In this document: piece by piece, positions 27,771-39,319 of the stretch | How the letters are laid out: each line of letters begins with the position of its first letter | Numbering within the stretch: position 1 is the first letter of the stretch | Origin: Gnetum montanum | Taxonomy: Eukaryota; Streptophyta; Gnetopsida; Gnetales; Gnetaceae | NCBI GenBank assembly: GCA_015680685.1 | Contig: MNCI01009093.1 | Span: 95,174 to 136,814, forward strand | DNA: 41,641 nt | Direction of reading: 5' to 3' | Made by a program: the position numbers and the translations under genes | Notes under the pieces: model-generated | Databases searched by the model: none | What the model was told of the DNA's origin: nothing | Seen by the model: only the letters and a program-made list of their open reading frames with translations

Positions 27771-28712
27771 TATTAATGTCAACACTCCCATGCTCGCATG
27801 GGGCCATGATTATCAATGTTTCTATTTCTCTCCCCTAATAACCACAATAAAAATCATGCGAGTAGTCAGAATTTAAATTATCAGGTGGTGGTTATTAGTG
27901 GCAAACGTTTTAGAAGTTATGACAATTATGATCATTAACAATGGCAGTTATGGTCATTAGTGGTAGATGTTTTGGAAGTTACAGACATAAGTAGGCACTT
28001 CATTAGAGAACATGGGCATTATTACATCAGAAATGGAGTCTAGAGGGGGGCTCTTGAGAGATCATCGAGAGGAGGAAGGAGGTCCCAAAAAAAGGCTCTG
28101 GCTATCAATCTGGAGGGACAGCTTCCTCTCCACTAAGCAGTAGTTTCCTCTTTTCTTTTCTTTTCTTTACAGGTTTCTATTTGATCTTCGAGGAGGGTCC
28201 AAGGCAAGAGCTAGCAGCTCAAAATCGGATCCTTGTGGGTCTTCTCGGCAACGGCAGGAGTTTATCACGGTGGTGCAGACATGGGTGAACGATCTTCCTC
28301 TCTATGACAGTGCACAAAAGGCAACAAACAATGGCAGGCTTTGAGAATTGCAGTTGCACCTGTGTGGACTACAGTGGGTAGTCTCTCTCTTTCTCTTTCT
28401 CTCTCTCTCCCTTTCTCGTGGCGATCACAGTCTTCGTGCCTAGCAGTGGATACCATCGGCAATCACGGACTAGCAGCGTCTGTGGGACCAAGGAAAATTT
28501 AGTTTTTTTAATTACCTATTTGTATTAAAGACAATTATATAATTTAAATTCCAGATTTCTTTCTAGTTTATTATTTGCAAAAGGCCATGTAGCCCTCTCC
28601 AGCTGAGACTATTCTCAGGTTTTCATACCCATATGGGAGGCATCCTAGGCAATAGTATCTTAAAACGAGTTTCTTCCCTAGTATTGGTGTGACCAAAATT
28701 TATACATCAACA
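27771..28712 (+). repeat. 5' LTR of element C, lacking its TATA region
   Basis: Starts TATTAATGTCAACACTCCC (TG changed to TA) and ends TATACATCAACA, 942 bp. Compared with the 3' LTR it lacks 69 bp (equivalent to 33608-33676), removing the start of CTATAAAATGG, and has a shorter U3 array. A long pyrimidine tract ending CTTTACAGGT (28149-28173) resembles a 3' splice site. A CT microsatellite is at 28380-28420. Confidence 0.88.
27884..27985 (+). repeat. U3 array of element C, short version
   Basis: Degenerate units of the type CATTAATGATGGCAGTTATGG followed by AGTGGTAGATGTTTT. The corresponding 3' LTR segment (33332-33565) is more than twice as long. Confidence 0.7.
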
Positions 28713-28718
28713 CCTTTT

Positions 28719-28737
28719 TGACGCTAGAAGGAGGGCC
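28719..28737 (+). other. Putative primer-binding site, mutated (element C)
   Basis: TGACGCTAGAAGGAGGGCC, differing from the element B motif at one base (G to A at the third position), six bases after the LTR. Confidence 0.65.
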
Positions 28738-29296
28738 TTTCTCCCACCTTTTGTTTATTAGCTTTTCTTGCCATTTTTCTAGCCATTGCTATCCCATTTT
28801 CTAAAATATTTATTTTCTATCCTTTTCCAATCCCTATTTTTATTTTTTGAAAATTTCATTTTCCTTGTTTCAAACTTATTTTATTTAAAATTTCTATTTT
28901 CAGCCATTGTCTTGAAAAATATTTTTCAAGAATATTCAAGCCCTTTATTTTTTGTGCTCAGAAGTTCTTTTCTTGAAAACTTTTGGGTCTCATCACCCAT
29001 TTTTCTTTAATCTTTTTCTTGTTGTGTTTTTCTTTAAATTATCATTTCCAATCCCATTTTCGAATTTGTGTTTTCGCGGTCCTTACCTTAGTCTTGGGTT
29101 AGGTAAGGTGGTTTTATTTGATTATGCAATTTTAAGTTTATTTTCCTAAAATCTTGCATTTTATTATTTTCCTTTTTAATTTTATAAGTATTGTAATTTT
29201 ATACATTTTTTTTCTTTCTAAAAAAAAGTATTATATTTCAATATTTTCTTTTCTTTTACACAATTTTATAGTTTTTATATTTTATATTTTTGTTTT

Positions 29297-30781
29297 ATGA
29301 GTGAACTTTCCTCTACTTCAAACTGACCAATCACTCGTCTCTTTGCATTAAGGAAACAATGAGCAACGCATTTTCCAAGTTTTATTCGTAGCAGAGCCCT
29401 AACTAGGATGGCAGCCAATCAACCCCCAGCTCCCTTGGTCAGTAACCGCTTTAAATTTACTAACTACCACAACATCCCAAAGTTACTCCAGAACATAAAT
29501 TTGTTCTACGACCCCACAAACCCTTCTAGTAATGCCCGCCAACATATACAATGTTTTGAAACCTTACTAGGCATCCACAACATTGTCGAAAATGATGTGG
29601 CATGTAGAGTGTTTGTGACAACATTCAGAACCAAAGTAACCCAATGGTTTCTAATGCTCCCCAATGCCTCCATTAACTCATGGAAGGAGTTCAAAAATAA
29701 GTTTTTGACTCAATTTGACAAGTTCATAAGTCCTACCATAACATCTAGCAACTTCACTAGCCTAAGAAAGATACCTAGGGAAAATGTCAAGGATTACAAC
29801 CTTAGATTCCTTCACTAGTTGGCCTATGTGCCAAGTGAGATGTGTTCACAACCTGATGGCATCCTTAACTTATACCTCTCTACCATTGACCCATTCTTTG
29901 CCTATGCCATCAAATCAGACCTTAACACAATAAAAATATAGGGAGCAATGGCTAAAGCTATGGAGCTAGAATAAATTGCCCTTATGAGCGTTACCAATCC
30001 TATGCAACATAGTCCTCTACCGACTTTCCCAATGACCAACACTATGTTCCAAACTCCTGTTCCCCTTCAAATGACTTAACCAACGAATAGCTATTTTCAA
30101 GGTCCCACATTTTCTCCATTCCTACCATCTAACACTAGTTTGAATGAGGATCAATCAAAGGCCTTAATTCAATCCATCATAAACCCAAACAAGGTATTTA
30201 ATCCTACTAAACCCCCAACTCAAACTCAAGATCAAATGACCCAAATATTAACTTCACTTCAAAATCTTTCCAACGAAGTAGTTAAACTAAAGTGAAACAA
30301 CAACAAGGGTCCTATACAACATGAAAAGCCTAGTTTATTAGTCAATGACAATTATTGTCACCTCCATAACACTATGCAACATTCTGAGAAGGCTTGTCCC
30401 CAGTTTTCAGCATTATTTGGTGACAACATCCAAGGTCAACAAAATGAGAAACCTCCTATTATGGTCCTTAACGTACCTCATCAAATAGAAAATGAAGAGG
30501 TTCCCTCATTGGAGCAAGTTATTGTAAACAACCCCAACCCACCTAATGCTTGCTACTATAGATTTAAAGACATTATAAACAACACACAACAACAAACTAG
30601 GAATGACCCTTACACTCCTCCAAACAGAAGAGCTCCTAGTCAAAGTAACAAAAATACTCAAACTGAGTCATCCCAAACAAACACCCCACAACAACGAAAT
30701 CCACCTTCTATACTTAAAAGAACTCCACTTCAACAAGAGGCTAAAGATAAACACAAGACTTATTATCTAGTTGAAGATTAG
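29297..30781 (+). pseudogene. gag: gag of element C, several stops
   Basis: Frame from ATG 29297 (MSELSSTS) through MAANQP at 29408 shows that the family Gag has an N-terminal extension upstream of the MATHQP start used in A; here it is broken by TGA at 29324 and another at about 29357. The capsid region is well kept (QHIQCFETLLGIH, QWFLMLPNASINSWKEFKNK) until TAG at 29816. The 29819-30373 stretch has further stops. The CHHC knuckle CHLHNTMQHSEKAC lies just before 30400. The frame is open again at 30374-30781 and ends in TAG where A and D read on to the protease. Confidence 0.85.
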
Positions 30782-30805
30782 AAGAAAATTAAATCTAACA
30801 TCTCA

Positions 30806-31395
30806 ATGTATGACCTTTTACAATTTAACAAAATGAAAGAAGTGGCTCAAGAGATATTTCATAGACTAAAACCCAATAAAGGAAAATCCCCAAACCTTAA
30901 AAAGAAAATTCACTTCACTGAAAGTCCTAACACATCATCAGTACAAAATGTAAACAATTCCATGATGAGTGAGAAAGAGCAACCTCGTTTTCTAACTCTA
31001 ATTATTTTAGGAAAAAATGTTCACAATTGTTTGATGGATTTTGGAGCAACTATTAGTGTCATGCCTCTTGAGGTATGTAATACTTTAGAAGCATAAATGA
31101 TACCACAAATGAAAAATGTGATTTAACTTGATGGGTCCAACGTACCTATACTAGGGTCATTAAAAGGAGTGAAAGTGCAACTTAAACAATACCCTACATT
31201 CACATGTTACACAGATATCCTAGTAGTTGACATGTTACCTACCTATGGTGTGCTCCTATCTAGGACTTTTGAAGCCAAGTTTGGGGGCTTCTTTAGGTCA
31301 GATTTCTCATAGCTATTAATCCCTATCAAAAGAAATATGAGTACATGACTATACCTCGAGAAACCTTCTACAAACAAGTAGTTACAACCTTGGAT
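30806..31395 (+). pseudogene. Protease of element C with mutated active site
   Basis: Same domain as in A and D: LIILGKNVHNCLMDFGATISVMPL. The catalytic motif reads D-F-G instead of D-S-G, one C-to-T change. TAA at 31094 replaces CAA. The C-terminal half continues in the same frame with more stops to about 31395. Confidence 0.82.
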
Positions 31396-32118
31396 CCATA
31401 AAATCAATCTTTGGAAGATTAAAATGCTAATCTTTATGTTGGGATTATTAAGGTTGAGCGCAGTGAACGTGTTGAAAATGACTATGTGAGTGGAATTACA
31501 AAAATAAATCCTGTCTCTCATGTAGATCCCATCCAATCTTATCAAAGTTCAAGATAAGGTGAAGAAAGCTATGGAGACACCTTGCCTTATCAACAACATG
31601 ATGAATTTCGTTTAAGTGATCCACCACCTTTAAGGAAAGATAAAGATATAAATAAGACCCTACCTCTTAAAATAGTTAAAGGTGTGCTAAATTTTAACAA
31701 CATATCCATGGAACATTTTCCTAGAAAGGCTATATCTAATGTCCCACCAAGACCTAAACCTATCATTGAAACTTATCTCAAAGAAAGACTTGATACAAGC
31801 AAGTTAAGATTAGGTCTTGATTTTCACAATCTTAAGCATCAACAAATTGTTAAACAACGTCTTAACACAAAGTACATTGCTGAAGTCTTTAAGATAGGAG
31901 ACCTAGTCTCGGAAAAAGATAGAACATTTGACCAAGCAAATCTTCAAAGTAAGTTTTCTCCTATGTGGTCAAGCCCATTTTGAATTAAAGACATTATTGG
32001 CCCAAATATGTACAAGGTTGCTGATGTGCAAGGATATAAGTCACCTAGAAATTTTAATACATTCCATCCAAAGCATTTCTACTCTGGTGCCCCACATGGA
32101 CACCTGATAGATCTTTAG
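31396..32118 (+). pseudogene. Linker and integrase C-terminal tail of element C
   Basis: Open at 31582-31983: LPLKIVKGVLNFNN, PRPKPIIETYLKERL, LDFHNLKHQQIVKQR, FKIGDLVSEKD, KFSPMWSSPF, then TGA at 31981. The remaining KVADVQGY and FHPKHFYSGAPHGHL follow in the same frame to TAG 32116. Exactly the A architecture with the RT, RNase H and integrase core absent, so the deletion predates the split between A and C. Confidence 0.83.
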
Positions 32119-33219
32119 TTGCATGTTTTCTTCCTCTTCATCATGCATTTCATTTGTATATAGTTACATTTGCATATTTTCTTTGCATTCCCATCATTTC
32201 TTTCTGGCATATTGTTTTAATTTTTGGTTTGCATATGATTTTAATAATCATTATGATCTTTTGAGTTACTAGGCATTGGGTCATCAAAGCACCATTGGAA
32301 AATAATGTGATTATAATGCTTTATATAATATTTCTTATTACTATTACATAAAATCTCTCTTATACTATATATTTCAATAATGCTTTGATTCTTCCCAATC
32401 TTTTTCAAGGTTTTAGTTTCTATAGTTATGTTGGATTATGGAGCATGAGATTTATGCTAACTTATCATGTAATCATCATGATCATGTGAGTGTAGGATAG
32501 GTGATGTGGGAGAATGGTTAGCCATAATTACTAGGTGACTTTGGAAAACCCCATTTTCCCTCTCATAAGCCCTATCTCTCAAGTGTGATGATCCATAGTT
32601 ACCCTATGAACAACGGGGTGAAGAGTGTTCATCTCCACTTGAGAACCTTTAGCCACCTAGGAGACCTTCTATGATGCTATCAAATCAAAATTAAAGGCAC
32701 ATACACGAGGATTGAACTATACCATGGGAAAAGTTTTCTCAAAAAGAAAAAAAAAAGGAATGAGGACCATGTTCATTGATAAAGTTTCCTAAAAAAAGGA
32801 GTTCCAAGGAAAAATCTGAAAGTTGTGACTAGGCACAATATAATATGTGCTTGCCCTCCTCATTAAGTTTAGTATGGGTCTTGTGCTCAAAGTTGTCCAC
32901 ATGTTGTCGACTTTTACTTTGTAAGAAGATTGGGAAAGAAATCATAATTATATTTTAATTATATATAGATATATGTATTTAAAATAATAAATTATATATT
33001 TAGAATTTGATTAAATAAGATGATGTGGTTTGTGTGGCCCATGTCTAGTTCTCTTTTGATTATTTGGTTATTTTAATCATGTTTAGGTTAATATAGTTTC
33101 CTTTGAAGTTTCCATTTGCTTGTTTTGTGATGTTTGTGATTTTATATCTATTGCATCATTTTAAAATTTCCATGGTCTTGTTCCTTACACTAGCATGCAA
33201 TTAAAGTTTGGGAGCTAAG
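32119..33219 (+). other. 3' non-coding region and polypurine tract of element C
   Basis: Conserved with 7501-8541 in element A over most of 32119-32720, including GAACAACGGGGTGAAG. 32900-33200 is AT-rich and differs from A. GTTTGGGAGCTAAG at 33206-33219 is the polypurine-like tract. Confidence 0.72.
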
Positions 33220-33331
33220 TGTTGATGTCAACACTCCCATGTTCACATGGGGCCATGATTATCAATGTTTCTATTTCTCTCCCCTAATAACCACAATAAA
33301 AATCATGCGAGTAGTGGGAATTTAAACTATC

Positions 33332-33565
33332 AGGTGGTGGTCAATAATGATGGTGGTTATGGTCATTAGTGCAAACGTTTTAGAAGTTATGACAATTACA
33401 ATCATTAATGATGGTGGTTACAATCATTAATGATAGCGGTTACAGTCATTAATGATGGCAGTTACAGTCATTAGTGGTAAATGTTTTAGAAGTTACGATG
33501 ATTATAGTCATTAATGATGGAAGTTATGGTCACTAGTGGTAGATGTTTTGGAAGTTACAGACATA
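33332..33565 (+). repeat. U3 array of element C, long version
   Basis: Repeated GTTACAGTCATTAATGATGG units (about 22-24 bp, several copies at 33395-33475) interleaved with a longer GTGGTAAATGTTTTAGAAGTT unit present three times. Confidence 0.8.
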
Positions 33566-33671
33566 AGTAGGCACTTAATTGGAGAACATGGGTGTTATTA
33601 CATTAGAAGTGGTAGTGGTTTTTGTAGCTATTACATGAAACGTAGACATCATTATGGATGGTCCGAGCAGC

Positions 33672-33678
33672 TATAAAA
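33672..33678 (+). promoter_or_regulatory. TATA box in the element C 3' LTR
   Basis: TATAAAA in AGCAGCTATAAAATGGAG. The equivalent in the 5' LTR is removed by the 69-bp deletion. Confidence 0.6.
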
Positions 33679-34364
33679 TGGAGTCTAAAGGGGCGCTCTT
33701 GAGAGATCATCAAGAGGAGAAAGGAGGTCCCAAAAATAGGCTTTGGCTATCAGTCTAGAGGGGAATCTTCCTCTCCATTAAGCAGTAGTTTCCTCTTTTC
33801 TTTTCTTTTCTTTATAGGTTTCTAGTTGATCTTTGAGGAGGGTCCAAGGCAGAAGCTAGTAGCTCAAAATTGGATCCTTGCGGGTCTTCTGAGTGATGGT
33901 AGGAGCTTGTCATGGTGGTATAGATGTGGGTGAACGATCTTCTTCTTTACAACGGTGCACAAAAGGCGACAAACAATGGTAGGCTTTAAGAACTGTAGTT
34001 GCTGCCCTGTGTGGACTGCAGTGGACAGTCTTTCTCTTTCTCTTTCTCTCTCTCTCCCTTTCTCATGGCGATCGCAGTCTTCCTACCTAGCAGTGGATAC
34101 CATCGGCAGTCATGGACTAGTAGTGCCAGTGGGACCAAGGAAAACTTAGTTATTTTAATTACCTATTTGTATTAAAGACAATTATATAATTTAAATTCCA
34201 GATTTTTTCTACTTTATTATTTGCAAAAGACCACGTAGCCCTCTCCAACTGAGACTATTCCTGGGTTTCTATACCCATACGGGAGAGGCCCTAGGCAATA
34301 GCCTCCTAAAATGAGTTTTCTTCCTTGGTGTTGGTGTGACCAAAATTTATGCATTGATAGGCAT

Positions 34365-34756
34365 GTGAATAGCTAACAACAACTATAAATGGTAGTAGTT
34401 GATGGCAAGACAAATTCCTCTTTCACTCTCTCTCGACGACTATGGACAATATCGACTACAATAGCATTCGAGACAATGAAACAACATAGATTAACAACAA
34501 TAGTGAGAGACTAGGGAAATGTTTAAATTTACAAGTTACTTACTATGTTTTCATTAAGTATTGAAATTCAAGATAGTTATTCAATTTAAATTCTCTTAAC
34601 TTTCTAATTTACTATTTTTATTTTCTAACATCACATAGCCCTCTTCAGCTAAGACTATTCCTAGCTTTTTGTACCCATACAAGAGGCATGCTAGGAAATA
34701 GTCTTCCTAAATGAGTTTTTCCAAGTGTTTGTGCATTCAAAATTTATGTATTAATA
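34365..34756 (+). mobile_element. Element E 5' LTR, second part
   Basis: Resumes directly after the element C duplication and carries the common LTR 3' block (CATAGCCCTCTTCAGCTAAG, CCCATACAAGAGG). Ends TTATGTATTAATA, a decayed form of TTACGCATCAACA, immediately before a primer-site remnant. Confidence 0.8.
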
Positions 34757-34761
34757 GTCTT

Positions 34762-34780
34762 TGACACTAGAACAATGGCC
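34762..34780 (+). other. Primer-binding-site remnant (element E)
   Basis: TGACACTAGAACAATGGCC, a decayed form of the shared motif. The leader continues AT-rich to the gag start at 35393. Confidence 0.5.
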
Positions 34781-35392
34781 ATTTTTCTGGCCTTTGTTTT
34801 CCATTTTTTGAAATATCAGTTTTTTTTTTCATTTTTATTGTTCCTTATCTTGTTTGTTCCTATTTCAAAACTATTGTTTCCCTAAATTTTATTTTCTTGT
34901 GCTCCCTATTGAAAAACTTGTTTCCGAACCCTTTATTTTCTACTCTCTTTTTTTTTTTGAAAAATTGATGTTTCTTGTTTCTTAAAAATTGTTATTTTCA
35001 TTGTCAAAATCCTAAACCTTCCTTTCCTTTGGTGAGGTGATTTTCATTACTTATTTAGTTTTAAATTTACTTTTTTGAAATTTTTGCATTTCGCTATTTT
35101 TCCTTTTAAATTTTCTATATATTGCAATTTCTTGCATTTATCTTTTTTGAAATTTTATATATAGAAAATTTTAATTTTCTATAAAAAAATATTATTTCAA
35201 TATTTTTTCTTTTTACTTAATTTTCTATTTTTATTTTAGCATTCATATTCTATAATTTTTGTTTTTGAGCAAACCCTCCAACAAGAATTATTTACCTCTA
35301 CCCCTAGCCAACCAGCTACCTGTGGCTTTACATTAAGAAAACAACAAACTTCACATTTCCCAAGTTCTATCCCTAAAAGAACTCAAACTAGG

Positions 35393-35850
35393 ATGATAGT
35401 CAATTAACCCCCAACTCCCTTAGTGAACAAACCTTTTAACTTCACCAACTACCATGATATTCCAAAATCACTCCAAAACATAAACTTGTTCTTTGATCCC
35501 ACAACCCCTACTAGTGATACCTACCAAGATATACAATGTTTTGAAACCTTACTAGGCATCCATAACATTGTACAAAACAACATAGCATGTAGGGTATTTG
35601 TGAAAACCTTCAAGAGCAAAGTCATCCAATGGTTTTTGATGCTCTGAAATGCCTTTATCGACTCATGGAAGGAATTTAAAAATAAGTTCCTACTTCAATT
35701 CGATAAGTTCACTAGCTTGACCATAGCAGTAAGCAACTTCACAAGCTTAAAAAAACTACTTGGGGAAAATGTCTGAGATTACAATCTAAGATTCCTCCAT
35801 CAACTCGCTTGAGATGCATCCACAACCTAGTGGCATCCTCAATTTTTACA
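35393..35850 (+). pseudogene. gag: Truncated gag of element E
   Basis: ATG at 35393 aligns with MATHQP of A, but the fifth codon is TAA (CAA in the others). The capsid region follows: DIPKSLQNINLFFDPTTPT, IQCFETLLGIHNIV, VIQWFLML, then TGA at 35645 and further stops. A short deletion removes the AYVPNE-equivalent, and homology to A, C and D ends near 35850. The rest of the element and its 3' LTR are missing. Confidence 0.8.
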
Positions 35851-35859
35851 TTAGTGGTT

Positions 35860-36984
35860 CATTCAAATTAATCACATTATAACAAATCATGGTGATGTTA
35901 TGCAACCACCTTATGAATATTAAGGAATTTTAGTAAAATTTTTATATGTTTATCCTTTAAAAGAATAAATTTTTAGTTATGAAACATTTTCAAAAGTACA
36001 GAGAAATAGCTTTGTATCAAAAACCTTTAAAGGAATTCATGTATTTATTATCTTTGAATAGCTTTTGGTTGTGAAATGTTATCAAAAATTCATAAAAAAT
36101 GACAAATATGGAAACTCATGTTAAATTATTCATTTAAAAAACTTTTAGGAGACTTGAAAGTAGCTCTCTATTATGAAAATTTTGTTGGCTTATCATCAAT
36201 GTTCCTTGGCCAATGTCATAAATAGTCACTATGTTTTAAAAATTATATATATAAAAAGCCTTCATCCACTCAAATTCATATAAAAGGATTTTTGTGCAAA
36301 AACCCTTAAAGATGATAAATATATAATAAAAATTAAGCTTTTACATATATTTATCTAGATAAAGAAGAAATTTCACATATTTCCCATTGTGAGAATCGTT
36401 GTTGTCATTCAAATAGTTGTTGTAACCTAGATTGGTCTCATGGTCATAGGGGGAAGAAAAAAACAAATTCTAAAGTAATCCTAAATTTGCAATTTCAATA
36501 TTTATTAGCCATAGCATTTTGTTCCATATCGTAACAATTGATTTAATAATCCTATTCAACTAGATCATGAAAAAGGTCAAAATATTCGTGCTTTCAAGGA
36601 AAAATATATAGGTTACTATGGACAATGTGCATGTAGGTATTTTGAAGATAAATATTCAACTGTATAAGAGGATGAACATGGGCTAAGGCATGCATACATG
36701 GCATGAAAGGTATGGATGCCATGATACATCATTTACCTTGTGAAAATGCTAATCATATGTGGAAGTGGAAAGGATAATTTGACCATGTTGACTAGTTGCA
36801 TTAACAAGTTTTTAATGGTTAAACTTAATTGACTTGATATCCAAACCCCTCTAGTCAGATGCACTATTTATCATTGTTTGTGCTTTAAAACCATGGTCTT
36901 TGATAATTAATTTAAATTAAATATTGTTTCAAGCTATTGTACTTGAACAAAGAATTGCAAATATCCATCTAATTAAAATGATAA
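35860..36984. other. AT-rich region downstream of the broken element E, nothing recognised
   Basis: No domain, RNA or repeat that I can name. Degenerate reading frames in 36370-36800 show no recognisable family. It could hold an old deleted transposon that replaced the 3' part of E. Confidence 0.35.
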
Positions 36985-37905
36985 GTCATAGTATGATATA
37001 AAGAATGCTGATAACAAACAATATAAATCATGGTTATTGACTGCATTAAATATTAGCAATGCCCTGGCCTCAAAAACCATAACATGTGAATGTGCTCTCC
37101 CTGGGATTATCATGGCTGAAGTAAACAAAAGCTTGCAAGTATTAATTTGGGAAGGGCAGGGGTACTCGTAGACTTCATCTTGTTGGTCGGTATAGACCCC
37201 TTGCTGCTGCAAGGTATCACTATATCCACTAGAAACAGAAGTTCTCTCTGGATAATCCAAGGTACAGTACAGAATACAAGAATGTGGAAAGAAGCCCAAA
37301 GTTGTGTAGATTTTTATCTTCCGCAGCTGACGTTCCTGGGCTTGAAAAGTCTACAATGGAATCAGTAGTAAAGGACACATATTAGGAAGTGACATGTCGA
37401 ATACTTGACGTAACTTGGAAAGTCATGCACATGACCGAATCTGAGTCTTCAGTCTCCGTGTTAATCTAACTTCCAAAGAAGACAAATTAACAGTGTTTCA
37501 TTGCATTCTTTTATTAAGACAAAAAAATTATGTATGAATGATCCTACAGGCTTCGCTCTGGCAAGTTCTTTCTCACTTTGAGAGCAGGCTTTCGGAATTC
37601 TAAGTTTCTGACCGTGGAAAAATTTGCAGGGTTTTTGAATACTGCTCGCGTATTGAAATCCGATTTTACAGATGGTAGACGATTGCTTTGGCTGCCAGAT
37701 ACAAAATACATCACATTCGGCCAAGCACAGGTGTCTCTAAAATTTTGTCTTCCAAGTATGTTTACATGCAAATTCTGAGAAAGTTTTCCAAACCTCTTGA
37801 ACAAATCGTGCTATGAGGTCGCTTCCATCACTCATAATTGGCCCGGTCTGTTTAATTATTCTGTTAGAATCAACAAGTTGGATAGAGATGTTTTTGAATA
37901 TGAAC
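36985..37905. repeat. Duplicated locus, copy 2 (interrupted by element D)
   Basis: Collinear with 23890-25038 but shorter by small deletions, for example around 37390-37410. Ends at TGAAC (37901-37905), the element D target duplication. The minus frames of copy 1 are split here by a frameshift near 37790. Confidence 0.75.
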
Positions 37906-38926
37906 TGTTGAGGCCAACCTCACCCCATGCTAGGCATAGGGCCTTGACCAACAGTAAGTACTTTATTTTATTTATAATCCGAGCATTATTAAATTTCAGC
38001 ATCCGATAATTAAGAAAACGTCACCCACCATAAACTAATAAAAGAAACGAGGACCGCCAATGTGTATTAAAAAAAATATTTCAACATAAACCATAAAACT
38101 TAAGGCTTGTTTTTTTATTTTAATTTCAGGTTTTCACGTTGTGGCAAAGGCACCTGGCCGTGGCCGCTATAAAGAGGGGCAGATGGGTTTCTTTTGAAAC
38201 GGTAGCAGTGTGCAGCGCATCACCAGCCGCTATTTTATTTTGTTCTTCTGTTTGCCTCTTGTTGCTGTGAGGGGTGCACATCTGATAGCAACGCACCAAC
38301 AGCAGACGTCTGCATCTCAACGACATACAACAATATCAAAAACGTTTTGCATTTTCAATTACAGATATTTAATATTTTCAACATTTTCAAACATGTTACT
38401 GGTACATTGTGTCATATATCACTGTATGCACTAATTTTAAACCTTTTTTTTAATGTTTAAACTTTCATTGTTTTATAATTCAAAGTAGTAGCATTCCTTT
38501 ATTTTTTTTTCCGCTTTCATATCCACAAATCCTTAGATACTAATATATTGCAATTTTCAACTTGTAAACCGTTTTTCAATTGAGAAACTCCCTATGGTCC
38601 CTGTTGCGTTGTTCTGTTTCATTGCGTTGCCTTGTCTGCATTTGCAGCACAGTAGTAAGTATAAGTTTATGCTTACGTGCAATCTACTTGTTAAAATTCG
38701 GTAAACGATGTGCCCTTTTCTGATGTAGTTTAAATTGTATAAGCATTTTAATTCCAGATTACTTTCAAATAGTTAAGCTTTATTATTATTATTATTATTG
38801 TCACATCACCCTTTCCAGTTGAGACTATTCCCAGGTTTCCGTACCCATACCGGAGGCGTCCTAGACTATAGTCTCCTAAAAGGAGTTTTCACAAGTGTTC
38901 GCATGTCCAAAATTTACGCATCAACA
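37906..38926 (+). repeat. 5' LTR of element D
   Basis: TGTTGAGGCCAACCTCACCC to TTACGCATCAACA, 1021 bp. Shares start and end with the A LTR, but the middle differs: no telo-box, and an intact TATAAAG at 38168. A TTA microsatellite is at 38780-38800. Confidence 0.88.
38168..38174 (+). promoter_or_regulatory. TATA box of the element D LTR
   Basis: TATAAAG in GGCCGCTATAAAGAGGGG; element A has CTATTTAC at the same place. Confidence 0.6.
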
Positions 38927-38932
38927 TCTTTT

Positions 38933-38950
38933 TGATTCTAGAAGGAGAGC
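38933..38950 (+). other. Putative primer-binding site, mutated (element D)
   Basis: TGATTCTAGAAGGAGAGC, six bases inside the LTR, with several changes from the element B motif. Confidence 0.55.
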
Positions 38951-39319
38951 AATTTTTCAACCTTTTCTTTATTTTCTTTTTATGTTTCTTTCTTTTAAAA
39001 AAAAATTATCATATTTTTTATTACTGTCTATTTAATTTTTGCCTCTCTATTTTCAGTTTTATTGCTCTATTTTAGTTTCATTTTCAAATCTCTAATTTAT
39101 ATTCTAGCAATCCTTTTTTAAATCTGTTTTTCTGAAATTTAATTTACGTGATTTAAATCATTTTACTTTTAATTTACTTTTCTGAAATTTTGCAATTTCA
39201 ATTTTACTTTTAAATTTTTTTTAAAAAATAAAAAATATAGCATTGAAATATTTTTTTTTTCATTTTCTTTAATTTTCATAGTTTATTAGCATTTTACATT
39301 TTCTGTTATTTTTCATTTT

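Larger units (their letters stand above)
33220..34359 (+). repeat. 3' LTR of element C
   Basis: TGTTGATGTCAACACTCCC to TTATGCATTGATA (CA end changed to TA), 1140 bp. It keeps the TATA region lost from the 5' LTR: CTATAAAATGG at 33671-33681. Contains the expanded U3 array and the CT microsatellite near 34030-34060. Confidence 0.9.
27766..34364 (+). mobile_element. Element C: complete gag-protease-integrase-tail LTR element nested in the LTR of E
   Basis: LTRs 27771-28712 and 33220-34359, flanked by GGCAC (27766-27770) and GGCAT (34360-34364). Internal order is identical to element A: primer motif, gag, protease, linker, integrase tail, 3' non-coding region, GTTTGGGAGCTAAG before the 3' LTR. 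The LTR upstream half is unlike that of A, although the internal regions are plainly homologous. Many stops; inactive. After C is removed, the E LTR reads through. Confidence 0.9.
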
